From assembly GCA_035999765.1 (NCBI GenBank), contig CP108521.1, forward strand, positions 6,076,001 through 6,140,000: a stretch of DNA of 64,000 nucleotides. The letters are read 5' to 3'. The notes under the pieces were generated by a model. That model worked only from the letters and a program-made list of their open reading frames with translations, did not search any database and was not told the DNA's origin. This DNA is from Streptomyces sp. NBC_01231. GTDB taxonomy: Bacteria > Actinomycetota > Actinomycetes > Streptomycetales > Streptomycetaceae. Within the stretch, counting starts at the first letter, position 1. Every line of letters starts with the position of its first letter. Positions 6,693-13,841 of the stretch are shown in pieces. A program made the translations under genes and the position numbers.

Positions 6693-8780
6693 TCAGGCGG
6701 CCATGAGGGTGGGGACGATGCGCCACCGGCCGGTGGTGTTCGTCGCCTCCAGGCGCCCCTCCTCGGCGGCCTCCTTCAGTCGCTTGGACACCCATGAGCG
6801 GCCCAGGTTGTGCTTGTCGCACCAGTCGGTGAAGTCCTTGGGGCCGACGACCATGCGGCCCTCGTGCTCGAACTCCTCCAGCGCCTGATCGAGCAGGCGG
6901 CGGGCTTCCTCCGGCTTGGGCTTGCGGCCGTTCTCCTGTCCGAAGATCGGGGCGTCGTCGCCCTGCTCGGGCTCGGGGAGTTCGGCTTCGGGGTCGATGT
7001 CGGCGTCTTCGGGGTCGACCAGCGGCCCGTACCCGGTGTCGTCCATGTCGTCCTCGTCCGTGGAGGCGTGGCCGGTGGCATCGGCGCCGGGGGTGGGGCG
7101 GCCGGTGTAGGTGTTTCCGGCGACGCTGGAGGCGGCGCTGGCGGTGACGGGGTCGGCGTCCGCGCCGTTGCGCTGGGCCCAGTCGGCCAGGACTTCCATG
7201 CGCGAGACCGCGTCGCGGCCGAATCCCCAAGTGCGGCCCGGTGAGGCGTAGCGAGTCTCGTCGATGCCGGGGGTGACGAGATAGCAGTAGCCGGGACGGC
7301 GGTTGCCCCACGCGCCGGGGTGGGCGCCCGCGTCCAGCACCGTGTCGGGCAGGGAGAACGACTCGTCACGCGGGTCGCAGCCGAGCGCGATCACAGAGGG
7401 CAGGGACGCCCGGGTGCTGGTGGACATCTGGTCGTACGAGGGCCGCTGGAGGGACACGATCAGGGACACGCCGGCGGAGCGTGCCTCCTGCGCGATGCCG
7501 GTGAACGCGTCATCGCCCAGGTTCCGCAGCGTGCTTGCGGCCTCCTCCATCCAGGCCACCAGGTACGGCATGCCCGCGCAGCCGCAGGCGCGGCCGTCCG
7601 TGCGGCACGAGTGCTTGGGATCGTTCTGCACCTCGGCAGCCGCGGGGACCCACTGCCGGTAGTTGTGCTGACCCAGCCACCGCGTGCGCGCCGGGATGAC
7701 GGCCTGGATCGCCTCCACCATGACCTCGGTGGGGATGCCGCCCTCGGCTGCCCAGTCGATGCCGGGCAGCAGCGGCCTAAAGTCCTGGAACATCTTCGGA
7801 TCCGACAGCCACAGCAGCACATCCCGCCTAGACAGGATCTCCGTCTGGAGGTTCAGGGCCGTCTCGCCCTTGCCCGACCCGGTGCCACCGGCGACAAGCA
7901 CGTGGGTGCCGTTGCGTCCCTCGTCGGGGTCGCCGGGCAGCCACAAGTACATCGGGGAGCCGTCGTCGTAGCGACCGATCACCAGCGGAGCGGCGATCGA
8001 ACCGCCCAGGTTCGACGGACCCTCCCAGTACGCGGCCTCAGCGAGCATGTCCTCAGGGACGATGACCAGCTCGCCTCGTCGGGAGGAGTCGGGGTCGGGC
8101 TGGTAGCGCACGGCCGAGGCGGGCAGGTCCAGGGCGGACGCGATCCGGGCCAAGGCCTTGGACACGTCGTCGTTGGTCTGCTCACCGGCCTCCACCGCGA
8201 GCGGGGCAGTGACCCGGTTGGGCTCCACCTTGGCGTTGCCGATCTGCGCCCGCGCCAGCCCCACCTTCTCCAGCAGCCCCTTGTCCCCGCCCTCGGCGGT
8301 GGGGGCGTCGTTGCGGCGCAGGACCATGCGGATGTTCCACGACAGCGCCAGCGCCGGCGCGCCCATCAGATACAGGTCCGGCAGCGGCCCGGCCGTAGGC
8401 CCGGCCAGGCACACGGCCGTGGTCCACGCGGACGCGGACGCCACGGTGATTGCCGAGTGCAGGCGCCGCTGGGCGGTGGTGGACTTGCCCATCCACCAGG
8501 TGGCCCCGGTGAGCGCGACTGAGGCGAGGGTCAAGCCGACCCCGGCCGCCGCGCTCTCCTCCCACTTCAGGCTGCCCAGCCCGCCGGCGACGCCGATGCC
8601 GGCCGCGGCCAGCCACGGCGGCAGGTGCGGCATCGCCCGGGACAGAAGGTAGGCGCCGATGCTGCTCCCGCTGCCGGCGGACTGGCCGGGAAGGAGACCG
8701 GGCCCGGTGTAGTCGGCGACCAGTCCGTTGTCGAGGAAGTCGGTGTGCCGCACGCGGCGGCCGTTGCTGTTCCTTGCCAT
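6693..8780 (-). CDS. traB: TraB-type FtsK/SpoIIIE-like conjugative DNA translocase
   Basis: 695-aa conjugation protein. The N-terminal part has hydrophobic segments (about residues 40-160) for membrane anchoring. The motor domain has Walker A GGTGSGKGE near residue 300 and an acidic Walker B region in YLVAWMEEAAS near 410. The C-terminal ~55 residues (KDFTDWCDKHNLGRSWVSKR) form a winged helix like the DNA-recognising end of TraB. Homologues pump double-stranded DNA between mycelia as hexamers and bind short repeats at clt. AAGGAGG lies 8 nt before the ATG. It is 12 bp downstream of the 8793-9338 gene, so probably co-transcribed with it. Length and domain order are normal for the family. Confidence 0.93.
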   Translation of the reverse strand: MARNSNGRRVRHTDFLDNGLVADYTGPGLLPGQSAGSGSSIGAYLLSRAMPHLPPWLAAAGIGVAGGLGSLKWEESAAAGVGLTLASVALTGATWWMGKSTTAQRRLHSAITVASASAWTTAVCLAGPTAGPLPDLYLMGAPALALSWNIRMVLRRNDAPTAEGGDKGLLEKVGLARAQIGNAKVEPNRVTAPLAVEAGEQTNDDVSKALARIASALDLPASAVRYQPDPDSSRRGELVIVPEDMLAEAAYWEGPSNLGGSIAAPLVIGRYDDGSPMYLWLPGDPDEGRNGTHVLVAGGTGSGKGETALNLQTEILSRRDVLLWLSDPKMFQDFRPLLPGIDWAAEGGIPTEVMVEAIQAVIPARTRWLGQHNYRQWVPAAAEVQNDPKHSCRTDGRACGCAGMPYLVAWMEEAASTLRNLGDDAFTGIAQEARSAGVSLIVSLQRPSYDQMSTSTRASLPSVIALGCDPRDESFSLPDTVLDAGAHPGAWGNRRPGYCYLVTPGIDETRYASPGRTWGFGRDAVSRMEVLADWAQRNGADADPVTASAASSVAGNTYTGRPTPGADATGHASTDEDDMDDTGYGPLVDPEDADIDPEAELPEPEQGDDAPIFGQENGRKPKPEEARRLLDQALEEFEHEGRMVVGPKDFTDWCDKHNLGRSWVSKRLKEAAEEGRLEATNTTGRWRIVPTLMAA

Positions 8781-8792
8781 GGTGCAGCCTCC

Positions 8793-9338
8793 TTACTGCT
8801 GGGCCCAGTTGATGACCGGCTGCTGGGGTTTGCGGGCGCGGTGGCGGACGCGGTTGATCTCTTCCTCGTATTCCTGCTGGAAGGTCGAGTAGCAGGCGGC
8901 GGCGTTCTTCGCGGCGGCCCGCAGGTCGTCGGCGGCCTTGTTCATCTTTCGGGCCACCTTCGCGGCGCGGATGCGGGAGCCGAACGTGCGGCCTTCCGGG
9001 TCCGGCACGGCGGCCAGCACGCCCTTGAGGATCTCGGCACCCATCGCCACCTCGATGGACAGCGTCACGCCGGCCGCCCGCAGGGTGTTGCAGTAGTTGC
9101 GGACCTGCGCCGGGGAGGTGAACTCCGGGGCAGGCAGCAAGGATTGGGCGTGCGAGCGGCCCCCGTTGCCGCGGGCGACGTTCTTGTTGTTGTTGACGGT
9201 GACGTTGACCGGCGGGACGAACGAGCCGCCCATCGCCCCGACGAAGCCGCCCACGGCGGCGCCCGCGTTGGCGAACTTGCCGGTCTTGGGGTCGTTCACC
9301 GGCCCGCGCGCATGCCGGCCGTTGGTGTTCTGAGCCAT
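8793..9338 (-). CDS. Conserved transfer-region protein upstream of TraB
   Basis: 181-aa protein from the ATG at 9336-9338, with AAGGAG 8 nt upstream. The start MAQNTNGRHARGPVNDPKTG resembles the start of the TraB here (MARNSNGRRVRHTDF), perhaps a shared localisation tag. A glycine-rich patch (GAAVGGFVGAMGG) is followed by an asparagine run and a helical C-terminal half ending near residue 165. No enzyme motif is visible. It lies directly upstream of traB in the same transcript and may assist TraB. Function unknown. Confidence 0.7.
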   Translation of the reverse strand: MAQNTNGRHARGPVNDPKTGKFANAGAAVGGFVGAMGGSFVPPVNVTVNNNKNVARGNGGRSHAQSLLPAPEFTSPAQVRNYCNTLRAAGVTLSIEVAMGAEILKGVLAAVPDPEGRTFGSRIRAAKVARKMNKAADDLRAAAKNAAACYSTFQQEYEEEINRVRHRARKPQQPVINWAQQ

Positions 9339-9355
9339 CAGACGATCTCCTTGGG

Positions 9356-9856
9356 TCAGCGGGTGCGGCGGACGATGAGCCATCCGGTCTGAGCCGCGAT
9401 CAGCATCAGGAGCCAGACCAGCTCCAGCGGGCCGGCCAGCGGGCCGAAGCCGGCGGCCAGCGCCGCCCACGCGAACGCGAGCGTGGCGAGCACGGCCAGG
9501 GCGATGCGCCAGGCCAGAGCGGACGTGCGGGCGGGCCGGTGGCGCTGGACGATGGCGAGCCACAGCGGCGGGGCCGCGGCCAGCGGTGCGAGGACCAGGC
9601 CGGACCACCAGCCCAGCACGTGCAGGAGCGCGGTCACGACCAGGGCCAGCAGGGCAAAGCCGGTCGGGGCGAGCGAGCTCCGGAAGCGCCACAGCGCGCG
9701 CCCCACAAAGCCGAGTGCCTCGCGGGTCAGGGTCGGGTGTTCGGGCACGACGACCACGAACGGCTGAGCGCTACGGCGCCCGCGCTGACGCGGGATACGG
9801 ACGGTGTGGACACCCGCGGCCGTCTTCACGGTGCGGGTACGGGTACGGCTGGACAC
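9356..9856 (-). CDS. Membrane protein of the transfer region (Spd-like)
   Basis: 166-aa protein with a basic N-terminal segment (VSSRTRTRTVKTAAGVHTVR) and three to four hydrophobic helices between about residues 60 and 160. The GTG at 9854-9856 is preceded by GGGAG at 7 nt; upstream in-frame starts have poor sites. It fits the hydrophobic plasmid-spread proteins clustered with tra genes in Streptomyces elements. No catalytic motif is seen. It is separated from the next gene by 17 bp and belongs to the leftward spd-tra transcript. Confidence 0.7.
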   Translation of the reverse strand: MSSRTRTRTVKTAAGVHTVRIPRQRGRRSAQPFVVVVPEHPTLTREALGFVGRALWRFRSSLAPTGFALLALVVTALLHVLGWWSGLVLAPLAAAPPLWLAIVQRHRPARTSALAWRIALAVLATLAFAWAALAAGFGPLAGPLELVWLLMLIAAQTGWLIVRRTR

Positions 9857-9887
9857 AGCGAAACTCCCAGGAAAGTCGAAGAGGGGT

Positions 9888-10226
9888 TCAGGCGGCGCGC
9901 TGTTCCTCGGGGTAGGCGCAGGGCACGCACATGCCGAGTGATGTGGGGATGACGTAGCCGGCATCGAGCCCGCATTCGGGGCAGGTGCGCCGGGCCGTGT
10001 TGGCCTTGGCCAGGGCCGCCCATTTCGCGGGCGTCATCGGCCGTACGGGCTTGGCCTTGTCGATCTCGTACAGGTAGGCGACCAGCGGGCCGCGGCGACA
10101 GCGCGGACGCTCGATCTGCCCGGCGACGTCCTGCCCGCCGGGCCGCAATCCGCGCGCCCGCAATTGCCGGTTGGTCGCCAGACCCTCCGGGGCCAGGCGC
10201 CACGGGTAGACGGGGACGGCGGCCAT
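9888..10226 (-). CDS. RRQRL-motif-like zinc-binding protein
   Basis: 112-aa protein. The N-terminal block YPWRLAPEGLATNRQLRARG contains NRQLR in place of the RRQRL motif of this actinobacterial family. A conserved middle (KPVRPMTPAKWAALAKANTA) follows, then a CxxC pair (CPEC) and a second pair (CVPC) that should bind one zinc ion. It is common on Streptomyces plasmids and AICEs, role unknown. The ATG at 10224-10226 overlaps the upstream stop (TGATG), indicating coupling; a GTG one codon earlier is also possible. Confidence 0.8.
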   Translation of the reverse strand: MAAVPVYPWRLAPEGLATNRQLRARGLRPGGQDVAGQIERPRCRRGPLVAYLYEIDKAKPVRPMTPAKWAALAKANTARRTCPECGLDAGYVIPTSLGMCVPCAYPEEQRAA

Positions 10227-11233
10227 CACCGGCTCGCGATGGCCAGCTCAGCCCCACCCGTGCCGGGGTCACGGTGCTCGGCGTAGCGGGCGGACACCCA
10301 GCCGACCGACCAGCCGCACAGTTCGGCAGCCGCCCGCACCGGGAGTTCCGCGCCGTAGGCGGCGGACACGATCGCGCGGGCTTCGTTCTCGGGCAGCTTG
10401 CCCGTGGCGGGGCCGCGCTCCAGCAGCGCATCGCGTTCACGGGTCAAGCGGTGTGCGCGTTCACGCTGTTCACGCTCGGCCTGCTCGGCCCGCTCGCGCC
10501 GTTCGTTTTCGGCCCGCTCGCGGGCCTGGCGTTCACGCAGTTCGCGTTCCTGTTCACGCTGTTCACGCTCGCGTTCACGGCGTTCACGCTCGGCCCGCTC
10601 GAAGGCCTCCGCGCGCTCGCGGATCTCGCGCTCCTCGCGTGCCCGGCGTTCCTCCCGCTCCGCCTGCTCACGGACCAAGAGGGCTTCGTGCTCGCGCTGT
10701 TCACGGGCCAGGGCCGCGGCGTGCTCGCGCTCCTGGCGCGCTTCCTGCCGGGCCCGCTCTTCCCGCTCCCGGGCCCTGTGTTCGGCCTGCTCGCGCTCGA
10801 CCTTCTGTGCCGCTTCCAGGGCGTTGACGGCCGCGGCGATGGCGCGCCGGTAGGCGAGTCCGGTCTCCGCGGTGACGATCAGCAGCAGCGGCGCTACCGC
10901 GTGGACTGCCATGCCGACCAGGTCTTTCTTCAGTGCGGAGTCGGCGGTGTTGAGGGCGAGCGTCATCAGCCCGGTCATCCACCGCAGCGCCACCGGCCAC
11001 CGCCCGCCGTGCCCGCCCAACCGGGCCAGCACGTCATCGAGCTTGACCACGATGACCACCGCGGCATCCACCACGAGCGGCAAAATCGGGGCCGTCCAGT
11101 CCCACCGGTCGGCAGTGTGCTCGGACATCAGCGGCGTGACCGTCAGGACCGAGTAGAGCATCGCTCCGGACACGATCAGCCACGTGCCCACCGACAACGC
11201 GCGCTCTGCTGAACGGATATGAACAGCGTTCAC
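10226..11233 (-). CDS. DUF2637-type membrane protein with long charged coiled coil
   Basis: 335-aa protein in three parts. The N-terminal region (about 1-135) has four hydrophobic segments, as in DUF2637 proteins of actinobacterial mobile elements. Residues about 140-275 are an almost uninterrupted Arg/Glu coiled coil (for example AEREERRAREEREIRERAE). The C-terminal ~55 residues (RAAAELCGWSVGWVSARYAE) look like a helix-turn-helix. This would place a DNA-binding tip on a long stalk at the membrane. The GTG at 11231-11233 overlaps the previous stop as GTGA. It probably acts in plasmid spread; the DNA-binding tip is my reading. Confidence 0.8.
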   Translation of the reverse strand: MNAVHIRSAERALSVGTWLIVSGAMLYSVLTVTPLMSEHTADRWDWTAPILPLVVDAAVVIVVKLDDVLARLGGHGGRWPVALRWMTGLMTLALNTADSALKKDLVGMAVHAVAPLLLIVTAETGLAYRRAIAAAVNALEAAQKVEREQAEHRAREREERARQEARQEREHAAALAREQREHEALLVREQAEREERRAREEREIRERAEAFERAERERREREREQREQERELRERQARERAENERRERAEQAEREQRERAHRLTRERDALLERGPATGKLPENEARAIVSAAYGAELPVRAAAELCGWSVGWVSARYAEHRDPGTGGAELAIASR

Positions 11234-11763
11234 GCGACACCCCCCACCGGCTCCGGAGCGGGCATGAACGCCCGGCGGAACCCCTTCGAGCAGGCGTCGT
11301 GAATGAACGCCTCAAGCCGCCACTCGCACGCGGATGCCGGGCGTTCACCGGAGGGCACCCACTGGGTGCCGGCGGGAGCTCCGTGCGTCGCGGTGTCGGC
11401 GTAGGCGTCCTCACGGGAGCGGTAGATGGTGTGCGGCCGGCCGTAATGCATGAGCAAGAACAGCTCGCGGCCCGCCTGCCATGCCTCCGCCAGTTCCTTC
11501 TGCAGCCGGCCGATGGCGACGTCGTTCAGGAGCAGTTCCTGCTGCGCGGCGGCCAGTTCCTCCACCGTAAGAGACAAGAGGGTGCCCACCTCGGACGCGG
11601 CGGCCTCCGCCTGCTCCGCGCGGCCGGTGAGGGCGAACAGCTCCCGTACGTGCTCGCCGAATGCCTCATTCGCGGCGGCACTGGCCTGCCGGGCGTGCTC
11701 GCGGGCGGCGTTCGCGTCGGCCTCCAGCTGTTCCAGGCGGGCCGCGGTGACCAGGCGGATCAT
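11230..11763 (-). CDS. Coiled-coil protein of the spd operon, unknown function
   Basis: 177-aa protein. Residues 1-95 are alanine- and glutamate-rich helix, probably coiled coil. The C-terminal part (HYGRPHTIYRSREDAYADTA) is more globular and carries no motif I can name. The ATG at 11761-11763 overlaps the previous gene's stop (ATGA), and its own stop overlaps the DUF2637 start, so three genes are translationally coupled. By position it belongs to the transfer/spread operon. Confidence 0.7.
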   Translation of the reverse strand: MIRLVTAARLEQLEADANAAREHARQASAAANEAFGEHVRELFALTGRAEQAEAAASEVGTLLSLTVEELAAAQQELLLNDVAIGRLQKELAEAWQAGRELFLLMHYGRPHTIYRSREDAYADTATHGAPAGTQWVPSGERPASACEWRLEAFIHDACSKGFRRAFMPAPEPVGGVA

Positions 11764-12017
11764 GCCGCCTCCCCCGTCGCAACGCGGTTTGCGACCTCCC
11801 GCCGCGCGGCCAGCACCTTGTTCGCTGCCCGGCGAAGCCGCCGCTCGTCGAGCGCGGACACGGGCCGGTCCAACAGAGCGATCTGCACATCGAGCAGCTC
11901 GAGTTCCGCGTCAATCAGCGGCGCCTCAGCTTCGATGGCGTCCAGCTCCGCGTCCGTGGGCTCCATGAACGGAGCGAACGCGGTAACAGCGTCCTGAACA
12001 GTAACGATGTGGTCCAT
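11760..12017 (-). CDS. DUF6284-like small protein
   Basis: 85-aa acidic helical protein, MDHIVTVQDAVTAFAPFMEP, then a predicted helical hairpin rich in Asp, Glu and Leu, and a basic C-terminal helix (RRLRRAANKVLAARRE). It resembles small DUF6284-type proteins at the head of spd operons in Streptomyces AICEs; the family name is from memory. GAGAGGA precedes the ATG. It is the first gene of the long leftward operon, with gene-free leader DNA upstream. Confidence 0.7.
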   Translation of the reverse strand: MDHIVTVQDAVTAFAPFMEPTDAELDAIEAEAPLIDAELELLDVQIALLDRPVSALDERRLRRAANKVLAARREVANRVATGEAA

Positions 12018-12056
12018 TGGGTCGTGGTCCTCTCACAGGGTGGAACGGCCCTCAGC

Positions 12057-12082
12057 GGCTCCCGGGGTGCCACCCGGGAGCC
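12057..12082. promoter_or_regulatory. Leader hairpin before the spd operon
   Basis: GGCTCCCGGG and CCCGGGAGCC form a 10-bp stem just upstream of the DUF6284-like gene. It may attenuate leftward transcription or be an mRNA leader structure. Confidence 0.45.
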
Positions 12083-12208
12083 GCGCGCCGTTGGAAACCA
12101 GAGCTTCCGGCTCCCCTCAGCCCCGCCCGTACGACCACGTGGGCCGGACGGGCGGAGGAGGCAACCGACCGCAGCAGAGATCCGCGCTGCGGAGGCGGGA
12201 ACGGCTTC

Positions 12209-12239
12209 ACTGGCCTGCCGTTTGCCGCGGCAGGCCAGT
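12209..12239 (-). terminator. Perfect 12-bp hairpin, probable terminator
   Basis: ACTGGCCTGCCG (12209-12220) pairs with CGGCAGGCCAGT (12228-12239). On the minus strand a second small hairpin (CCGAGCC/GGCTCGG, about 12241-12257) lies between it and the possible 45-aa reading frame at 12269-12406. No strong T run. Confidence 0.5.
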
Positions 12240-12268
12240 CCCGAGCCGGTGGCTCGGGCGCGTCATCG

Positions 12269-12406
12269 TCACTGCTCTGACGCCAGCAGGGCGGCGTACA
12301 CCAGGTGGCATCCCAGGGGCTGATCTCCAGAAATGAAGGGTTGATCCGCCGGGATGTTCTCCAGAGCCGGTGCACGGTGAAGGTGGCCGCCAATGACGAA
12401 CTTCAC
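12269..12406 (-). CDS. Possible 45-aa peptide gene
   Basis: A short minus-strand frame from a GTG at 12404-12406 encodes a peptide with non-repetitive, protein-like composition (VKFVIGGHLHRAPALENIPA, then LGCHLVYAALLASEQ). GC at third positions is high, and two hairpins follow its stop. The ribosome-binding site is weak. It could be a real small AICE protein or chance. The rest of 12018-12578 shows no other credible gene. Confidence 0.3.
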   Translation of the reverse strand: MKFVIGGHLHRAPALENIPADQPFISGDQPLGCHLVYAALLASEQ

Positions 12407-12420
12407 CCGGTCGTCACGGG

Positions 12421-12441
12421 GACGGGGAATTGCACCCCGTC
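12421..12441. promoter_or_regulatory. Short inverted repeat
   Basis: GACGGGG-N7-CCCCGTC lies in the gene-free region between the leftward spd operon and the rightward gntR gene. Role unknown. Confidence 0.4.
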
Positions 12442-12578
12442 GATCTAGAACGCTGTTGAGTTGTGAAAGAACTGGCGCTTCTTTCGAGCCCGTTTCACGG
12501 AGCCCTCCAGGCGTTTGTGCAGGTCAAGCACTTTCAAGCACAGTCGGTGAAGCCCTTCAGGGCCTCCCGTTCCGACTC

Positions 12579-12608
12579 CACTCAGATTGACCCATGTCAA
12601 TCTGAGTG
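12579..12608. promoter_or_regulatory. Perfect 30-bp operator palindrome upstream of gntR
   Basis: CACTCAGATTGAC (12579-12591) and GTCAATCTGAGTG (12596-12608) are perfect 13-bp arms around CCAT. A second, weaker site (GATTGAC-ctag-GTC) follows at about 12635-12650, just before the gntR start. The layout fits autoregulation by the GntR protein and control of the divergent spd-tra transcript. Confidence 0.8.
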
Positions 12609-12665
12609 TCAAGCGGATCCGTCGAAGGATCAGAGATTGACCTAGGTCCAGCTACTCTCGAAGTC

Positions 12666-13061
12666 ATGGACCAGAGCCCCGAAGCGCCCAGGCAGACACC
12701 CACGGCCAAGGAGATTGCAGCGGAGTACCGCGAGAAGATCACGGGCCCCGAGCGCGAGTACGCCCCTGGAGACCAGCTCCCAGCAGCTCGCAAGCTTGCC
12801 AAGGAACTTGGCGTGCAGCTCATGACTGTTCAGAGCGCGTTCGGTCAGCTCCGCGACGAGGGGTTGGTTCTCACTCAGCAGGGCCGCGGGACGTTCGTCC
12901 GCGATCCTGCTGTGCCCCTCGGCACCGAGCCGGGAAGTAGCCCGGCATTCACTGCCTTGTCGGCAGAGCTCAGCACGATCCATGACGCCCTCGCCTTGCT
13001 CGGGGAGCGTCTAGATCGGCTTGAGCGGCTTGTGGGTAGCGAGACTCCACCGTCGCCGTGA
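12666..13061 (+). CDS. GntR-family regulator (KorSA-like)
   Basis: 131-aa regulator with a GntR winged helix at about residues 15-80: IAAEYREKITG, PGDQLPAARKLAKELGV, QSAFGQLRDEGLVLTQQGRG. A short helical tail (ALLGERLDRLERLVG) is probably for dimerisation; there is no large effector domain. KorSA of pSAM2 is a GntR-type repressor of transfer and replication, and the position here, divergent from the spd operon, fits that role. The ATG at 12666 lies close to the second operator half, suggesting a short leader or none. It is the only rightward gene of the AICE backbone. Confidence 0.87.
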   Translation: MDQSPEAPRQTPTAKEIAAEYREKITGPEREYAPGDQLPAARKLAKELGVQLMTVQSAFGQLRDEGLVLTQQGRGTFVRDPAVPLGTEPGSSPAFTALSAELSTIHDALALLGERLDRLERLVGSETPPSP

Positions 13062-13215
13062 GTTCGGTCGCGCGCCTCAGCAACCGTTCGACCTTGACGC
13101 GCGCCTCGCTCAAACTCGCTTCGATCAAAGCGAGTTCAGCAGGAGTCATGCCTTCCAGTTCGCCGCTTCGCTCATTGATCCCTGACATGCCAATGAGCAT
13201 GTGGCCGGGAACGGC

Positions 13216-13246
13216 AGAGGACCCGGACAGTGTGTCCGGGTCCTCT
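13216..13246. terminator. Bidirectional terminator between gntR and the flavoprotein gene
   Basis: AGAGGACCCGGACA pairs perfectly over 14 bp with TGTCCGGGTCCTCT around GTG, followed by TTCC. It serves the converging gntR and 13278-13841 genes. A close relative lies at 15190-15217. Confidence 0.85.
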
Positions 13247-13277
13247 TTCCTTGCAGGTCAAGGTGGTTGACGATCCG

Positions 13278-13841
13278 TCATTGAGCGACCTGGTCCACTG
13301 CGTTCAGCACTGCTGACCATGGGAGGTCGCGTCCCGCCGGCGCGTCCCGCGGCTCGTACAGCGGCCACACGTCCGGGCCGTAGACGACGTGCACGCCTCC
13401 AGCCCTGAGCGTGTCGATGTGCCGCTGCCATGCTGGATGGCGAGCGTGCGCGGCGTTCACCCGCGGGAAGACGACGACGGGCAAACCGAGGGTGCCGATA
13501 GCCTCGCCCACCTGCGTCAGTGCCTGGTTGTCCATAACGCCCGTCGCGAGCTTGGCAACCATGTTGGCCGACGCAGGGGCGACCACGTAGCAGTCAACCG
13601 GCGGGTGCGGTCGGGCGTCGCCGGGCAACCGCGGCTCGTCCCGTACGGGGAGACCGGTCAGCTTTTCCAGCCTCTCCACCTCGCCGCTCAGCCGCAGCCA
13701 CTGACCCGCCGTCGGAGTCAGCGTGACGGCCACCTGCCATCCCCGCTCCATCGCAGGCTCAACGAGACCGGTGCGCATTGCTTCTACGCCTCCAGCCGCA
13801 GACCCGACGACTCCGAGCACTCCGCGCTTGTCTGACCTCAC
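13278..13841 (-). CDS. HFCD-family flavoprotein (PPC decarboxylase-like)
   Basis: 187-aa protein of the family that includes phosphopantothenoylcysteine and lantibiotic cysteine decarboxylases. The Rossmann-like start GVLGVVGSAAGGVEAMRTGL and the signature APASANMVAKLATGVMDNQ are clear; the family binds FMN. The usual catalytic histidine of the decarboxylases is not obvious in the N-terminal motif (VGSAAGGV), so the substrate is unknown. The GTG at 13839-13841 overlaps the XRE stop (GTGA), showing coupling to the upstream regulator. XRE/flavoprotein pairs of this kind are frequent in Streptomyces. It is probably a cytoplasmic enzyme or sensor working with that regulator. Confidence 0.8.
   Translation of the reverse strand: MRSDKRGVLGVVGSAAGGVEAMRTGLVEPAMERGWQVAVTLTPTAGQWLRLSGEVERLEKLTGLPVRDEPRLPGDARPHPPVDCYVVAPASANMVAKLATGVMDNQALTQVGEAIGTLGLPVVVFPRVNAAHARHPAWQRHIDTLRAGGVHVVYGPDVWPLYEPRDAPAGRDLPWSAVLNAVDQVAQ

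Noticed and set aside
4432..7311. A 959-codon minus-strand open frame across the primase, methyltransferase and TraB genes
   Set aside because: Only its last 275 codons encode a recognisable protein (primase-polymerase); the rest is Arg/Pro-rich read-through overlapping well-supported genes in other frames.
12970..13188. Minus-strand frame with helical, protein-like start (MSGINERSGELEGMTPAELA)
   Set aside because: No ribosome-binding site, and it overlaps the 3' end of gntR by 92 bp, where its sequence turns into shadow. It could be real but is not supported.
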